Shown here piece by piece: positions 51,901 to 61,238 of a stretch of DNA of 64,000 bases. Made by a program: the position numbers and the translations under genes. The stretch covers positions 2,527,525-2,591,524 of the forward strand of contig NC_087378.1 in NCBI RefSeq assembly GCF_963675165.1, in the 5' to 3' direction. The notes under the pieces are model-generated. The model was given only the letters and a program-made list of their open reading frames with translations. It had not been told where the DNA came from and searched no databases. Source of the DNA: Halichondria panicea (Eukaryota > Porifera > Demospongiae > Suberitida > Halichondriidae). Within the stretch, counting starts at the first letter, position 1; every line of letters begins with the position of its first letter.

Positions 51901-53863
51901 CTCCTATAACCACCTCTTGCAGGCCTTCCAGGAGGATATGGCAACTCAACAGCCCAACATGGATGCTCTGAACAAGGCAGCAAAGAAACGGAAGGCCTCT
52001 CATCCCAATGCCAACCCTGAGATGACCAAGAAAATCAGCAGCCTCTACAAGCGATGGCAGAAACTCTGGCTAAGGTCTTCCGAGAGGCACCGACAACTAC
52101 TCGAGGCTAAGACAAGACTGAATGATATAGCACTGGCTAGGTCGTTTGATTTCGACAAATGGAGAAAGCGGTTCAACACATGGGTGGACCAGCAGAAGCT
52201 TAGAGTAAGCGACCTGTTTCATCGGTTTGACAGCAACCATGATGGCATGCTTACCAGAGAAGAGTTCAAAAAGGCATTGAAAGCATCAGGTGAGTACAGT
52301 GTGCAGGTTTGTGTATTTTACTGTATCACACTCATTCGGCTAATAGTGCTCAATACATGTCAATCTGTTACAGTGACTTATTTCACAATGTGGAAATTGC
52401 AATTTAGTACTAATGGTCTCATGTATTTCGCCCTGTGTTTAGGTCTGGCAATGACCCAAATAGAGTTGGAGAAGATTGCTGACTCCTTCGACAAGGGCCG
52501 CAGTGGTATGATTGACCTGAGTGCCATCCTGGGTGTGCTTAAAGGACGAACACAGCGACGACCACGCCCACTCTCACAGGAGACCTTGACAGACGATGCC
52601 AAAATTGAAAATGAGGTAATTAAAGCTATAATTCTATATTCACTGTGATATCCTGCGTGTGCAGCACTGGTAAGAGTTCCTCTTAAATGTGTGCCCTACC
52701 CTTTGCAGATTATGCGCCAGGTTTCTAAGTGCACATGCACCAAGAAGTTCTTAGTGACGCGAGTGTCCGAGGGGAAATACAGGGTGAGTCACACTTACAT
52801 GTATGTTGGTAGGACTAATTTACCTAATTTTAAATGATCCATTCTCGTGACACGAGTTTGTATGCTTTTTGCTCAGTTTGGAAACACTCAGAAGCTTCAA
52901 CTGGTTCGTATCCTACGCAGTACAGTCATGGTGCGAGTTGGCGGAGGGTGGCAGCCACTAGAAGAGTTTTTACTCAAATATGATCCTTGCAGAAGTAGGT
53001 TCTGTTAGCTTAAAATGCATGATTATATAGACCTTTTCAAAACAAATACATGTATGCATGTAATTTCTATATATAACTGGTATGATTTTAATGTGGGGGC
53101 TGTTCTTGTGCGAGTGTGTACAAACTTTAATTGCTGCAGTACATGTATCTCAGATTCTTTTTCTTTTTGAACAGCCACGGGACGTACCAATGACAGTCTA
53201 CGTGGCTTGCTGACTGCCGCACCCGGACTAGCTACAACTGGATTTAGGACCAAACAGAGCTCACAGCTAGCAACTAAGAACGAGGCCTTGAGACAAGGTG
53301 CTGCAGACAAAGGTTCCACTCACACTTATCCTCATGGACGCCAAGAAACAACCATCGCCACCAAGAAGACTGCGAGGTCGTCACATAGTAGGGATACAAC
53401 TCCAACTCGTGAAACCAAATCGAAACAAGCTGTATCTGGACGAAGCACACCTCTGGGACGATCTCTGGGCGTTGGTGATGCTCTTTCAAGCAAGTGTACC
53501 ACAGCTACCAAAGTCCAGTCTTCTCAACCGCGACCAACCACACCTAGCTCTGAAAAAAAAGTGGTTCGTTCCACCACACCCAGCTCTGAAAAAAAAGTGG
53601 TTCGTTCCACCACACCCAGCTCTTCAAGAACTACTTCAATCCGCCCAACCACACCAAGTTCTACTCGGCCCACCTCTGTCAAGACGTCACCTCGGCGTGC
53701 CTCCTCTACATTGACATCAACAGCTGCGTCAAAGAAAACCTCACCCTCACCCAAACACATCCGACCAACGACACCTACTAGCACAAGCGGGAGAAGTGTG
53801 GGTGCACAGAAAGGGAGTCGAATACCCACACCCAAGAGTAAACTACCAACAAAGACTTCTTGA
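21979..53863 (+). CDS. MACF1: Spectraplakin (MACF1/dystonin/short stop family), complete, 58 coding exons, 4033 aa
   Basis: A giant actin-microtubule cross-linker. Fifty-eight exons sum to 12,102 nt (4033 aa plus stop) with every junction in phase. Order: 17-residue leader; tandem CH domains (residues 18-262) whose [20 protein letters not shown] and [14 protein letters not shown] wording is that of the MACF1/DST head; a rod of roughly 30 spectrin repeats (about 270-3560); an EF-hand pair (canonical first loop [12 protein letters not shown] from residue 3663); a GAS2 microtubule-binding domain (about 3748-3803); and a basic Ser/Thr/Pro tail with the EB1-binding SxIP motif SRIP at 4019-4022. 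GAS2 after EF-hands and spectrin repeats excludes spectrin, actinin and dystrophin. I do not recognise an SH3 domain or plakin repeats. The symbol names the family; vertebrate MACF1 and DST are co-orthologues. Segment entries list exons. One intron hosts a complete second gene. Confidence 0.95.
22346..22500. repeat. C-rich tandem repeat in spectraplakin intron 1
   Basis: Two copies of about 54 bases beginning aggacagggtg and ending aggtgttccct or aagtgttccct (22346-22399 and 22400-22452), plus a decayed third part. A (TG)n run lies just upstream near 22232-22257. Confidence 0.8.
24371..24512. repeat. G-rich minisatellite at the donor of spectraplakin exon 5
   Basis: Three units of about 44-52 bases (24371-24414, 24415-24460, 24461-24512) sharing gtaacagggtgaca. 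The first base of the array is the intron donor GTGAGG. Each unit again begins gtgag, giving spare donor-like sites, and runs of four to six G are frequent. Confidence 0.88.
25149..25231. repeat. 40-base tandem duplication in a spectraplakin intron
   Basis: 25149-25188 and 25190-25231 are near-identical copies starting aagtatgcacccagtctgtg, differing by a two-base TG indel. The duplication lies just upstream of exon 7. Confidence 0.85.
32345..32469. mobile_element. 125-bp palindromic MITE with perfect 29-bp terminal inverted repeats
   Basis: The left arm 32345-32373 and right arm 32441-32469 are exact inverted copies (tgcagaggaggtacgacatc and onward). The 5-base sequence gggtt flanks it on both sides (32340-32344 and 32470-32474), a clear target-site duplication. 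It lies in a spectraplakin intron. Perfect arms imply recent insertion. Confidence 0.88.
32560..32752. mobile_element. MITE of the CCGTATAGCGGG family, copy B
   Basis: Homologous along its length to the copy at 4902-5102, including cttgcactgcaggtaaaggt and ccacgaatatttttccccac, ending cccgctatacgg. It inserted into the same spectraplakin intron as the 125-bp MITE. Confidence 0.78.
34487..35002. mobile_element. 516-bp DNA element with perfect 31-bp terminal inverted repeats
   Basis: The left terminus 34487-34517 (ccatagatagagtagagagg and onward) is the exact inverse of the right terminus 34972-35002. The 5-base duplication ttgca flanks both ends (34482-34486 and 35003-35007). The interior has only short open frames without recognisable transposase, so it is a non-autonomous element in a spectraplakin intron. 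Confidence 0.85.
35053..42456 (+). other. MACF1: Spectraplakin segment 3: middle rod (exons 25-41)
   Basis: Exons: 35053-35196, 35502-35675, 35911-36159, 36223-36564, 36743-37135, 37470-37802, 37962-38291, 38450-38776, 38967-39371, 39672-39887, 40084-40197, 40562-40711, 40951-41127, 41368-41473, 41632-41773, 41913-42015, 42130-42456. Several exons are 327-342 bases long (109-114 codons) with phase-0 ends, so one exon equals one spectrin repeat. Others split a repeat in two, such as 216 plus 114. Confidence 0.92.
42727..43523. mobile_element. 797-bp terminal-inverted-repeat element carrying a RecQ-like fragment
   Basis: Both ends begin tagcct (inward) and share two inverted blocks: an outer 21-base block (18 of 21 matching, ending ccaggccgat) and an inner block around ggtattgattgtat (about 26 of 28 matching). 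Target-site duplication is uncertain because the flank is the locally common tgtacatg. The interior carries a broken helicase fragment on the minus strand. It inserted in the spectraplakin intron between exons 41 and 42. Confidence 0.75.
42823..43273 (-). pseudogene. RecQ-like DNA helicase fragment (frameshifted)
   Basis: The minus-strand frame from 43273 reads [16 protein letters not shown] then [18 protein letters not shown], a helicase Q/Walker A region (GYGKS). A frame change near 43070 is needed to continue into [11 protein letters not shown]...MIDQVRSL, the motif Ia region of RecQ-family helicases. The DEAH box and all later motifs are missing, as are start and end. A short direct duplication (ctcat/gactcat) inserts residues before MIDQV. 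It is a non-functional remnant; RecQ-like frames of this type are often carried by mobile elements. Confidence 0.75.
44584..44804. mobile_element. Probable small hAT-like element
   Basis: About 221 bases bounded by the inverted decamer cagggtgtca (44584-44593) and tgacaccctg (44795-44804). CAGGGTGTCA-type ends resemble hAT-type MITEs. The flanking 8-mers (cttaatta and ctcatata) match at only 5 of 8 positions, so the duplication is decayed or the call is wrong. No coding content. It lies in the intron that also holds the nested gene. Confidence 0.5.
45169..46105 (+). CDS. Secreted short-chain collagen C4 / spongin C-terminal-domain protein, nested gene
   Basis: Two exons, 45169-45490 and 45561-46105, giving 288 aa. 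A signal peptide ([16 protein letters not shown]) is followed by about 90 residues without domains, then the cysteine-rich domain seen at the C-terminus of sponge short-chain collagen C4: [65 protein letters not shown] and a C-terminal LTCVVCSK. There is no Gly-X-Y collagen tract, so this is the globular domain alone on a secreted carrier, presumably extracellular matrix or secreted lectin-like. The start is the ATG at the signal peptide; upstream in-frame sequence back to 45019 is AT-rich and unlikely to be coding. The gene lies wholly inside a 2.56-kb intron of the spectraplakin, on the same strand. The family is well supported; molecular function is unknown. Confidence 0.87.
46106..47075. 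other. Intronic/intergenic stretch after the nested gene
   Basis: Remainder of the host spectraplakin intron plus the 3' flank of the nested gene. AT-rich, with no repeat element identified. A 62-codon open frame at 46470-46658 has no signal, splice or family support. Confidence 0.5.
51923..52994 (+). other. MACF1: Spectraplakin segment 5: EF-hands and GAS2 domain (exons 54-57)
   Basis: Exons: 51923-52289, 52443-52615, 52709-52783, 52877-52994. The first EF loop ([12 protein letters not shown]) has all calcium ligands. The second ([12 protein letters not shown]) lacks the acidic position-12 ligand and is probably non-binding. The GAS2 domain runs from [20 protein letters not shown] to [21 protein letters not shown]. 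This is the microtubule-lattice-binding module and the diagnostic feature of spectraplakins. Confidence 0.95.
53175..53863 (+). other. MACF1: Spectraplakin segment 6: basic tail with SxIP motif (exon 58)
   Basis: Last coding exon, 228 codons and TGA. It is Ser/Thr/Pro/Lys/Arg-rich and probably disordered, with many TTPSS units. A 36-base unit encoding [12 protein letters not shown] occurs twice in tandem (53537-53572 and 53573-53608, one mismatch). The sequence ends [16 protein letters not shown], matching the SxIP consensus with flanking basic residues that binds EB1 at growing microtubule plus ends. Confidence 0.93.
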
Positions 53864-54156
53864 TTATAACTAGTGGCATGCGTACGTGCATGCATGTATT
53901 TGCATAAGGCAGCTCAAAATATAGAAAGTGAGTATTCAAGGTTTAGCTATATCCTCTACATGTATAATAATTATGTAGATTAATTTTTATGCACAAGGCA
54001 GGTACGTATTCTATTAGCAGTCCAGTCAAATTTGTAGATATATAATTGTTTATCCTCACACAATCGCTTTAATTTTTGATTGTGTCACACTCTTTTTATT
54101 TGGCTAGCATCAAATGGCTATATAACTTATATAGTTACTATGTTCATCCCCATTAT

Positions 54157-54305
54157 AAACAAATTCTTTTTATAAACAAAATTTCATCAAATGGCTAAAT
54201 GTTATCACATCTGCTGAATTCTGACGTAAGCTGTTTTCTGTAAATAACAGTTGATGACGAGCCATAATAGGGCAGACAAGAACAAGACGCAGATTTAGCT
54301 CGACC
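54157..54305 (-). pseudogene. Decayed duplicate of the EIF3H 3' end
   Basis: The plus-strand stretch ttataaacaaaattTcatcaaatggcta closely matches 55083-55112, just past the EIF3H stop. Weaker similarity continues through the EIF3H last exon (ttagctcgacctcctg here against ttagctccacctgctcc). Frame and stop are not preserved. It looks like an old local duplication of the last exon and 3' flank, about 0.9 kb away in the same orientation. Confidence 0.5.
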
Positions 54306-54724
54306 TCCTGTGTAATGGTCATAGGATCCTCTGAACGTATGTAACAGTACATGCATGACTATATACATGATAATTATGTAGATTTTGGCTTATAATAATT
54401 GTCTGTTGGAATCTATATAATTATACAGGTGCCTATAGCTACTAGCTATATATTAGGTATGCAACGGAATAATAGCCTATACACTGTGTAGCAAACAGCC
54501 TTATTCTCTAGATCGACTGCAATTATACCCAGCTAAAGCATGCAGAACAGGGAAGATCTATACACTTAACGCTATACACACATACCTAAAGATGGCCCCT
54601 TAATCACACGTACACAACAACACAAGTTAAGGGTGATAGCTTTAAAATACCCACAGTTCTAAGAATGTGGATACAAAATAAACAAACAGCGATTATCAAT
54701 GCCTTTAGATGGATGAACCTTCCT

Positions 54725-54857
54725 AACCGTAGAAGGTAATTTTTGTGGGTAAAAATTCGTGACATCATTTTCTGCACTATCGCATTCCGGTAAGTGTTTT
54801 TGTGGGGAAAATTTTCACAAAGGTCAGCTTGCCCACGAAAATTACCTGCTATACGTA
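54725..54857. mobile_element. MITE of the CCGTATAGCGGG family, short copy C
   Basis: Starts aaccgtagaaggtaattttt and ends cacgaaaattacctgctata, the inverted terminus seen in the other copies. About 130 bases, so internally deleted. Confidence 0.65.
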
Positions 54858-55126
54858 GCATATAGCCACATGCAGTTCCTGCACTACGGTCCACTTATAT
54901 TTTATGTCGTAAACATTGGACCATGTATGTCATGGAATCGCATTTGTATTAAATTGGCCTGTGTGACAGATTGACATAAGGATTTCTAGCTCCCGCTTTC
55001 TTGTTTCCTATATAGGTGCGTCCCTACGCCAATTTCACATTGCAAATGTGTTAATGTTACTGAATGTGATTATAACAAATTCTTTTATAAACAAAATGTC
55101 ATCAAATGGCTACATTTTTATCTCAT

Positions 55127-57993
55127 CTACTGTTGAAGTCCTTCAGTAAGATATAGTTTTCCGAAGCTATTTCCTGCAATCTCAGTGACCTGCTGACACC
55201 TTAGCTCCACCTGCTCCCCCGCCAGTAAGGCATCCAGACGAGGGGGAGGGTTCACCGGACGCAGGTTCAGCTCTTGCTCAATGGCCTCCTTTGTTATGGG
55301 AAGAAGAGGCTCATTCTGTTGGGCACGGCGGGCATTCTCCTCTTTCTATGGGTGTGTGCATGGGGGGAACACAAAAAGTGAACAAACGAGAAGCTTAAAC
55401 AAAAAGTAGGAGCCTACAAAATAATGCATGCATGCAGGCCTTTGTCTCTAAACAGGACACTTCTATGCATGCAGTTAAACCTGTATATAACAGACACCAT
55501 TGGGAAACAATTAAGGTTGTGTCATTACACAGAGAGGTGTTCGTAGTTGAGAGGTTGTTCTTCTACATGTATGTTTTGTGAGCCAATTCCTGCTTATATA
55601 TAGCGAACCTTAGGACTGTGCTAAATGCTTCTTCAGGTCTTTCAAGCTTTGAAAAAACTGCAGAGATAAGCTAGAGAAAATGCATATCTCGGCAAAAAAA
55701 AAAGCTGGTCATTATACTCAATAGCAAGGTGGCCGTTCTTCAGGGGTTGTCTATATGGTAGGTACACATGGCTGCAATCTGGACCTTAGCTTAAGCGGGG
55801 TTCCACCGTATACAACATTGTATGCTTTAACTTGCTTCTGCAGTGCTTACTTTAAGTATGAGGTTTCAGGCCACACACCATTATAAGAATCAAGAAAGAG
55901 CTCTCAATCTGTCAAATCTTACTATGTCTGGACCTGGTAAGGATTATCATGTATGTACATGCACAATGACAGTGATATGCCGGTAACATTACATTTAAAA
56001 CACACTCACCCTCTTAGCGAAGGCGGCCAACCTGGACTGTGCTTGTTTGGCAAGAGCCTTTTCATAACCAATCAACCGGTAGTTGTCCTGTTGCAGGGTC
56101 TCCACACTCTCCATTAGTAACTGCATGTTCTTCTTAAGCAGCTGGCTACAAAATAGAAGTAAAATAATTATGTAACCAACACCTGATTTAATACACACAG
56201 GCATGACTAGCTATAGTCACAAAACCACACCAACTTGAAACAATCCAATGATTATGATCATGTAATGCGTTTTATCTAACAAGATACCATAATAGCGGGT
56301 CATTTAGGTGGGGTAAAATATTCGTTATTTTCATGGGCAAGCTGCCCTCCATGAAATTTTAACGTAGGTGTGGCTTACCAGAACGTAGGAATGCAGTACA
56401 GCCACGAGACTACGAAATTTTTACTCACAAAAACCACCGTTTTTCAAGTTGAACTAATTTTTTACCCACGAAAATTACCCGCTATACGGTAGCTCAACAT
56501 GTGCACAACTTTACTACATGCACAACTGAGACAGGGTAATAATTCATAGGCTACTGAATAGGCAGCATAATTATACAACTGTAGTTTACGATTAAAACTC
56601 ATATGTAGCCCTATACCTGGACGATAGTCCGAGGAAGTCCATTTTCTTTGGCTGTGTATCTCTGGTGTCCAGCTCACAGAGGAGGGCGTTCATGAGTCGA
56701 GAGTTTCTTATGGTCACTGGCAGCTCTTTCAACATGTCCTTGTGATCTAGCCCAGCCTTCTGTACACTGAGAAACAAAGAAGTACAATAACATAACAGCT
56801 TATAGTCTCTTGAATTACCAGGAATTAGTATGTTTGCACAAGAAATGAAATTCCTACAGAAAGTAATGAACTGTTTTGATGAGAACATTTCCACTTACCT
56901 CTCGGGGCTGAAGGAGTCCCCTCTGGACACCATTTCCACTATAGTGTCAGTAAGTCTGAACGCCTTCAAGCTGAGCACACCATTGGCCGTCCTTAGAGGG
57001 TCTACACACACAAAATCCTGTCACAAACTATTGAAATGTGCTTGTCTATGCTAGGAGCAGAACTATAACGCTCTAAGATTCATCTTAGCACACGACCAAT
57101 CAAGAAAAGAAGACCTTCTGAAATCCAGCTATATATCAAAAAAGTAGTTAATTAGAGGCACATTCTATTAATAGCATATTGCCAATGGGATGGGACTTAA
57201 GGCGATAAACTTAAGTACCATTCTAGATAAAGAATTCACACCCGGATGGCTCACCATAAATGAGAACAATGGACTCTTCGATAGTCTGTTGGTATCGCAC
57301 GTGGCTCTCCAAGAACTCCTTGTTGATGTGGGAGTTGAGGTACGTGGACTGATACCAGCCGACCTGGTGGTAGTCAACGTTGATGGACCGAAGCTTCTTC
57401 AAAATGTTCACCTGGTACTTGGCTGTGTTTATGTGTGGTGGGAGGTGGGGTGTTAGGGATGCAAGCAAGCCCAGTATGTACAAGATTAGAGATTGGTCTA
57501 CATGATAACACTCACTTGTGCTTAACTGGCATGTTTTGTGTATAATAATACGGAAACCATTACCCCAAACATGACAGTCAACAACCATTCCTACCACCAC
57601 ACCCATACATTCATCTTTGCTACAGGTATAAACCCACAATGCCTTTCCGTGTACTTACTCTCCTCTTCTTGGTCGTCCAATTCCTTGGGCAGGGGGAAAC
57701 AGTTGGTGATCTCGAGAGTGGTCCCTACCACCAAGCCCACCAGGAACCCAGTCACGAGTTCAGAGCTGCTACCCTCTTCCTGACAGTGCTTGATCACCTT
57801 CAATGCAACCTGTGGTGAGCAAGCAGGTCATAGTGTCTCATTCCGGCGGGGTACAGTGCCCGTAATTCCCTCTAAATTGCACAAGTGATGTTTACACTTC
57901 ATAATTATTCCTAACTCTGATTAGAGTTACCAATCCATCAACTTGAACATTCTCAATCTCTTTAATAGCTCCTTTTTTACTGCTACCAGCCAT
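55127..57993 (-). CDS. EIF3H: EIF3H, translation initiation factor 3 subunit h
   Basis: MPN-domain subunit of the eIF3 complex, which loads mRNA on the 40S ribosome. Seven exons (high to low): 57993-57931, 57809-57659, 57422-57255, 57001-56899, 56766-56617, 56145-56010, 55345-55127; 990 nt, 329 aa (human 352). The start reads MAGSSKKGAIKEIENVQVDG. The MPN domain carries VALKVIKHCQEEGSSSELVTG, VGWYQSTYLNS and EESIVLIYG and lacks the JAMM metal ligands, as expected for this non-catalytic MPN subunit. The C-terminus PPPRLDALLAGEQVE ... GKLYLTEGLQQ is the diagnostic EIF3H end. A CCACGTGG E-box lies just upstream in the divergent promoter. Confidence 0.96.
56286..56491. mobile_element. MITE of the CCGTATAGCGGG family, copy D
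   Basis: About 205 bases in an EIF3H intron, starting ccataatagcgggtcattt and ending cgaaaattacccgctatacg. The inner sequence differs from copies A and B, but the termini and ccacgaaaatt-type blocks are shared. Confidence 0.7.
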
Positions 57994-58196
57994 GCCGCGC
58001 CGCTGCTCTCTTGTCTAGTCTTGATCTTCCTGATCCTACACGTACGTACACCACGTGGTTAGATTAATTTAGTGAACTCTAAACCCAATATTTACAGCAA
58101 ACTCAGCACTCGACTCTAACTCAGGAAAAGCTAGACATTATACTTTGCTGACTATGCTATTGTAAATCTGGAGGATTCATAGCTATACAAATCACA
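57994..58196. promoter_or_regulatory. Divergent promoter between EIF3H and the death-domain patatin gene
   Basis: Only 203 bases separate the two start codons, so a shared bidirectional promoter is likely. It contains cgtacgtacaccacgtgg with a palindromic CACGTG E-box near 58043-58060. No TATA box is obvious. Confidence 0.55.
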
Positions 58197-61100
58197 ATGG
58201 CATTCAACAGTGAGTTATCTGCTATAAAGCTGACACAAGAATGATTTGATGGTGTAATAATATAATTATTATAAACCACTGTAGGGGGCAGGCCTGAATT
58301 GAAAGACCTTCTTGACCAACTCGGTGTGGTGACAGAATGGGAGTTACTGGGAAATCACTTGGGCATTAAGAGGCACAAGCTCAACGATATCAAAGTGGAG
58401 CGGCATGGTAAAGCCTCCCTGTGCAAGATGGACATGTTTGACTACTGGCTAAGGAGTGATATATACGCTAGCTGGCAGAAGGTGGTGGAAGCCCTGGAAA
58501 AAATGGATGATTTCGGTCTACTATCTCATACTTTGAGAGTCAGCCATGGACTAGGTAAAACTTTATCTCGATATTCAACATGAATATTGTTTTCTTTTAG
58601 CTCCTGCTGTTCCTGCAGAGCCAATGCAATCTTCTCAAGGCGTGCAGCAAGTGAGGTTTGCATCACATGAGACACATGTACATGTACACGAAATGTTTAC
58701 TTTAGCAATCTGTGGGAAAAAAGCCAAATAACCCGCTATACGATAGTAGTATAGTTATGTCACTTAATTGTCAGTGAGTCACTATACAGTACTAATATAT
58801 TTTGTGACTATCCAGGGCTACTCTGCCAGTGCTGGTCACAGTGCAGGGGTTGCTTCTTTGGCTGGTGTGCAAGAAAAAACAGCTATACAAGATACCAGTG
58901 CTCAGAAATCATCCAATATAGCTTTAATCATCAGCTCTTTAACGCGAGATGATAGCAATGTCGATGCTGTTAATGCAATTGATCCGAGTGACCCTAAACT
59001 TTCTGTACTTCAGCAAGCAATTACAGTGAGTTACTATGAATCCACTGAGATCATTTAGACCATCATGTTTGTTTATACAGCGTCGTGCCCTAAATATGGC
59101 CAAAGTGCTTATTGCTCTGGGTGCTGATGTGAACTATGTCAATAGCAAAAACTTGACAGCTTTTGATATTGCCAGCATGATGAGTGATGAAAATGCTTTA
59201 GAGCTTCTAAAGAGTGTTGGAGGACTTCCGTCTTCCTATGTCTACAAAGACACTAGCACTAAAATGGAATCTGAAGAAGAGATGAGATCACAAAGTAAGT
59301 TGTGTGAGGACAACGTTGTGTTAGAGTCATTACAGGTGCATTCGGAAAGTAACATGACTTCTTGCTTGTGGTTACTTTCCAATGCACATATCTCTCTCTC
59401 TTTTAATTGTGGACTCTTGCTGTTAGTAGTCTGTATTCTCTTGTACTTGTAGATCTAGCCGTGTCCCTAGGCTAATCTAACTGCTTGTTTAATTCTGTCG
59501 TATGTACGCACTGAAAAATGTTGTACAATGACTACTCCCCCTTCCTCCCCTCCACTTTTAGCTCATTCCCTTGTTCTGTGTCTGGACAGCAGTGGGGAGA
59601 AGGCGCTCGTGCAGCTGGAGATACTCAACCAACTTGAGAAACTAACTGGCAAGAAGATCTCTGAACTGTTTGATTATATGGTGGGCAGTGGAATTGGAGG
59701 ACTCTTCCTACTAGCCATGGTGTACGGTAAGCTGCCTAGCGTACTTATTCGGCTGCTTAAATTACATTATTTCTAGCGGCCTGAAACCGAGGCTATAGTT
59801 GGACCTCTATTTAGGACGCAACATTTAAAAAAATTTATAGGTCAGAAAATTGCCTAAGATCGAGAGTGTCGCATATTTGGAGGGCCTTAAGTACATAGTA
59901 TTATGGTAATAGTATTGCAAGATCCAAGCCTCACAGAATTTTTTTCTTTTTGGGGTAAGGAAAGTTGGCTATTTGTATCTAGTCTTTTCTGGTTTATGCT
60001 GATCTGACCCCACAGCTGACAAGACTGTGCGTCAGCTCCAAAGGCTATACTATCAGTACATGCAAAGAATGTTGAATGTAACTGACGCCAAGAAGAGTTG
60101 GAGGGAACTGGAGGACTTTTTTCATGATCTGTTTCGACGTACAAGAATGGACGATAACGTCTCTCCCAAGTGAGTGTTCATGAAAACCTATTACACACTA
60201 AAATAGGTTTACATGTGGTTCTTCCTACAGTGGTCGGCCCAGCCACCACTTAACCACCACTTTTATCAATATAAAATGTAGCAATGTGCCAGAAAGTAGC
60301 CACTACTATAGACAATCGTGGGCAGATTCGTTTAGTCATTCATGGCTGTGTACTTTTGTGTAGGGTTCTCATTGCTGCTGTGAACAGGGAGACCACTAAA
60401 CTCAAGCTAAAATTCTTCAGTAACTTTTCAAAAGAGAAAGATTCATCACGTAAGGAAATAACCATACCCCTGTAAAGTGTGGTTTCCCATGACTGTTTTA
60501 TATATTATGTACACACATACTTATTCGTCTTTTTATATATACACACACAGTTCACGTATACAGAGTAGCATGCTACACCTGTGCCACCCCTGAGTACTAT
60601 GGCGTGATAGGCAATGACACAGACCACTACATTCATGGGGGAGCCATCTGCAGAAACCTCACACCCTCTGCTCTGACCTTCATTTACGAGAATTGTAAAA
60701 AGCCCTCCATTACCGGTGTAGTGTCTGTAGGGGAGGGAATCTGGTCGTCTATGCCTTACACGGAGGACACAGATCTATCAGCATGCGCAGCGGTGAGATA
60801 GTACTTGTAGCTTTTCCTTTGTATTTGGCATGTACATACGATGACAGAGCATGCATGTAATTGAAGCACACTCCTTCTTCCCCGGCAGTACCTACTATTA
60901 GCAGTTTGTATATAATTGGAGCATTCCCAGAACATTTTCTTTCTCTCCCGTAGTACTATACACGTGTTTCTCTGTGTGCTTATTTTACGTACCCACCCAC
61001 ACACATTCTATAGGATGCACTGGTGGAGCAGATCCACCAGAACTGTAAGAGCCGGTTCTCTCCCCCCAACCCTGCCTTCTACTACCGTATCAACCCACTT

Positions 61101-61238
61101 TTTCCAGTTCAGACACCGGTGAAGCTACTACTGGAAGACCTCGTTGATTTGCATGTTAATGCTATTGTCACTCTTGTTGGAGAGGAGAGCTCATCATCTC
61201 TGGAAATTAAAAGTCTGGCATATCAGTTAGCTTCCTAA
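58197..61238 (+). CDS. Death domain - ankyrin - patatin-like pseudo-phospholipase (PLA2G6-related)
   Basis: Ten exons: 58197-58209, 58285-58554, 58601-58650, 58816-59025, 59081-59294, 59562-59726, 60016-60169, 60364-60449, 60551-60792, 61014-61238; 1629 nt, 542 aa. Residues 6-95 form a six-helix death domain (LKDLLDQLGVVTEWELLGN, LGIKRHKLNDI, WLRSDIYASWQKVVEALEKM). After a Ser/Ala linker comes one ankyrin-like repeat (VLIALGADVNYVNSKNLTAFDIA). From 253 the sequence aligns with the patatin domain of group VI phospholipase A2, including LEKLTGKKISELFDY, PKVLIAAVNRETTKLKL, VVSVGEG and the C-terminal FYYRINP. Catalytic positions are lost: the GxSxG serine is G296, the DGG aspartate is H416 and the DGGG oxyanion loop is DSSG. 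The frame is intact with ten good splice sites, so it is a maintained pseudoenzyme, not a decaying gene. A signalling or immune scaffold role is inference. The first 4-codon exon is the least certain part. Confidence 0.9.
58717..58746. mobile_element. Terminal fragment of the CCGTATAGCGGG MITE family
   Basis: aaataacccgctatacgata matches the right terminus of copies A, B and D. No left terminus is visible, so this is a fragment within an intron of the death-domain patatin gene. Confidence 0.55.

Larger units (their letters stand above)
53864..55126. other. Convergent intergenic region between spectraplakin and EIF3H
   Basis: Downstream regions of two convergent genes. Contents: a decayed copy of the EIF3H 3' end (54157-54305), a short copy of the CCGTATAGCGGG-type MITE (about 54725-54857), and otherwise AT-rich sequence without a gene. 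Confidence 0.6.

Noticed and set aside
55490-55810. Possible MITE in an EIF3H intron between ttaaacctgtat and ggttccaccgtat
   Set aside because: The ends are suggestive of a common invertebrate repeat but do not align well as inverted repeats.
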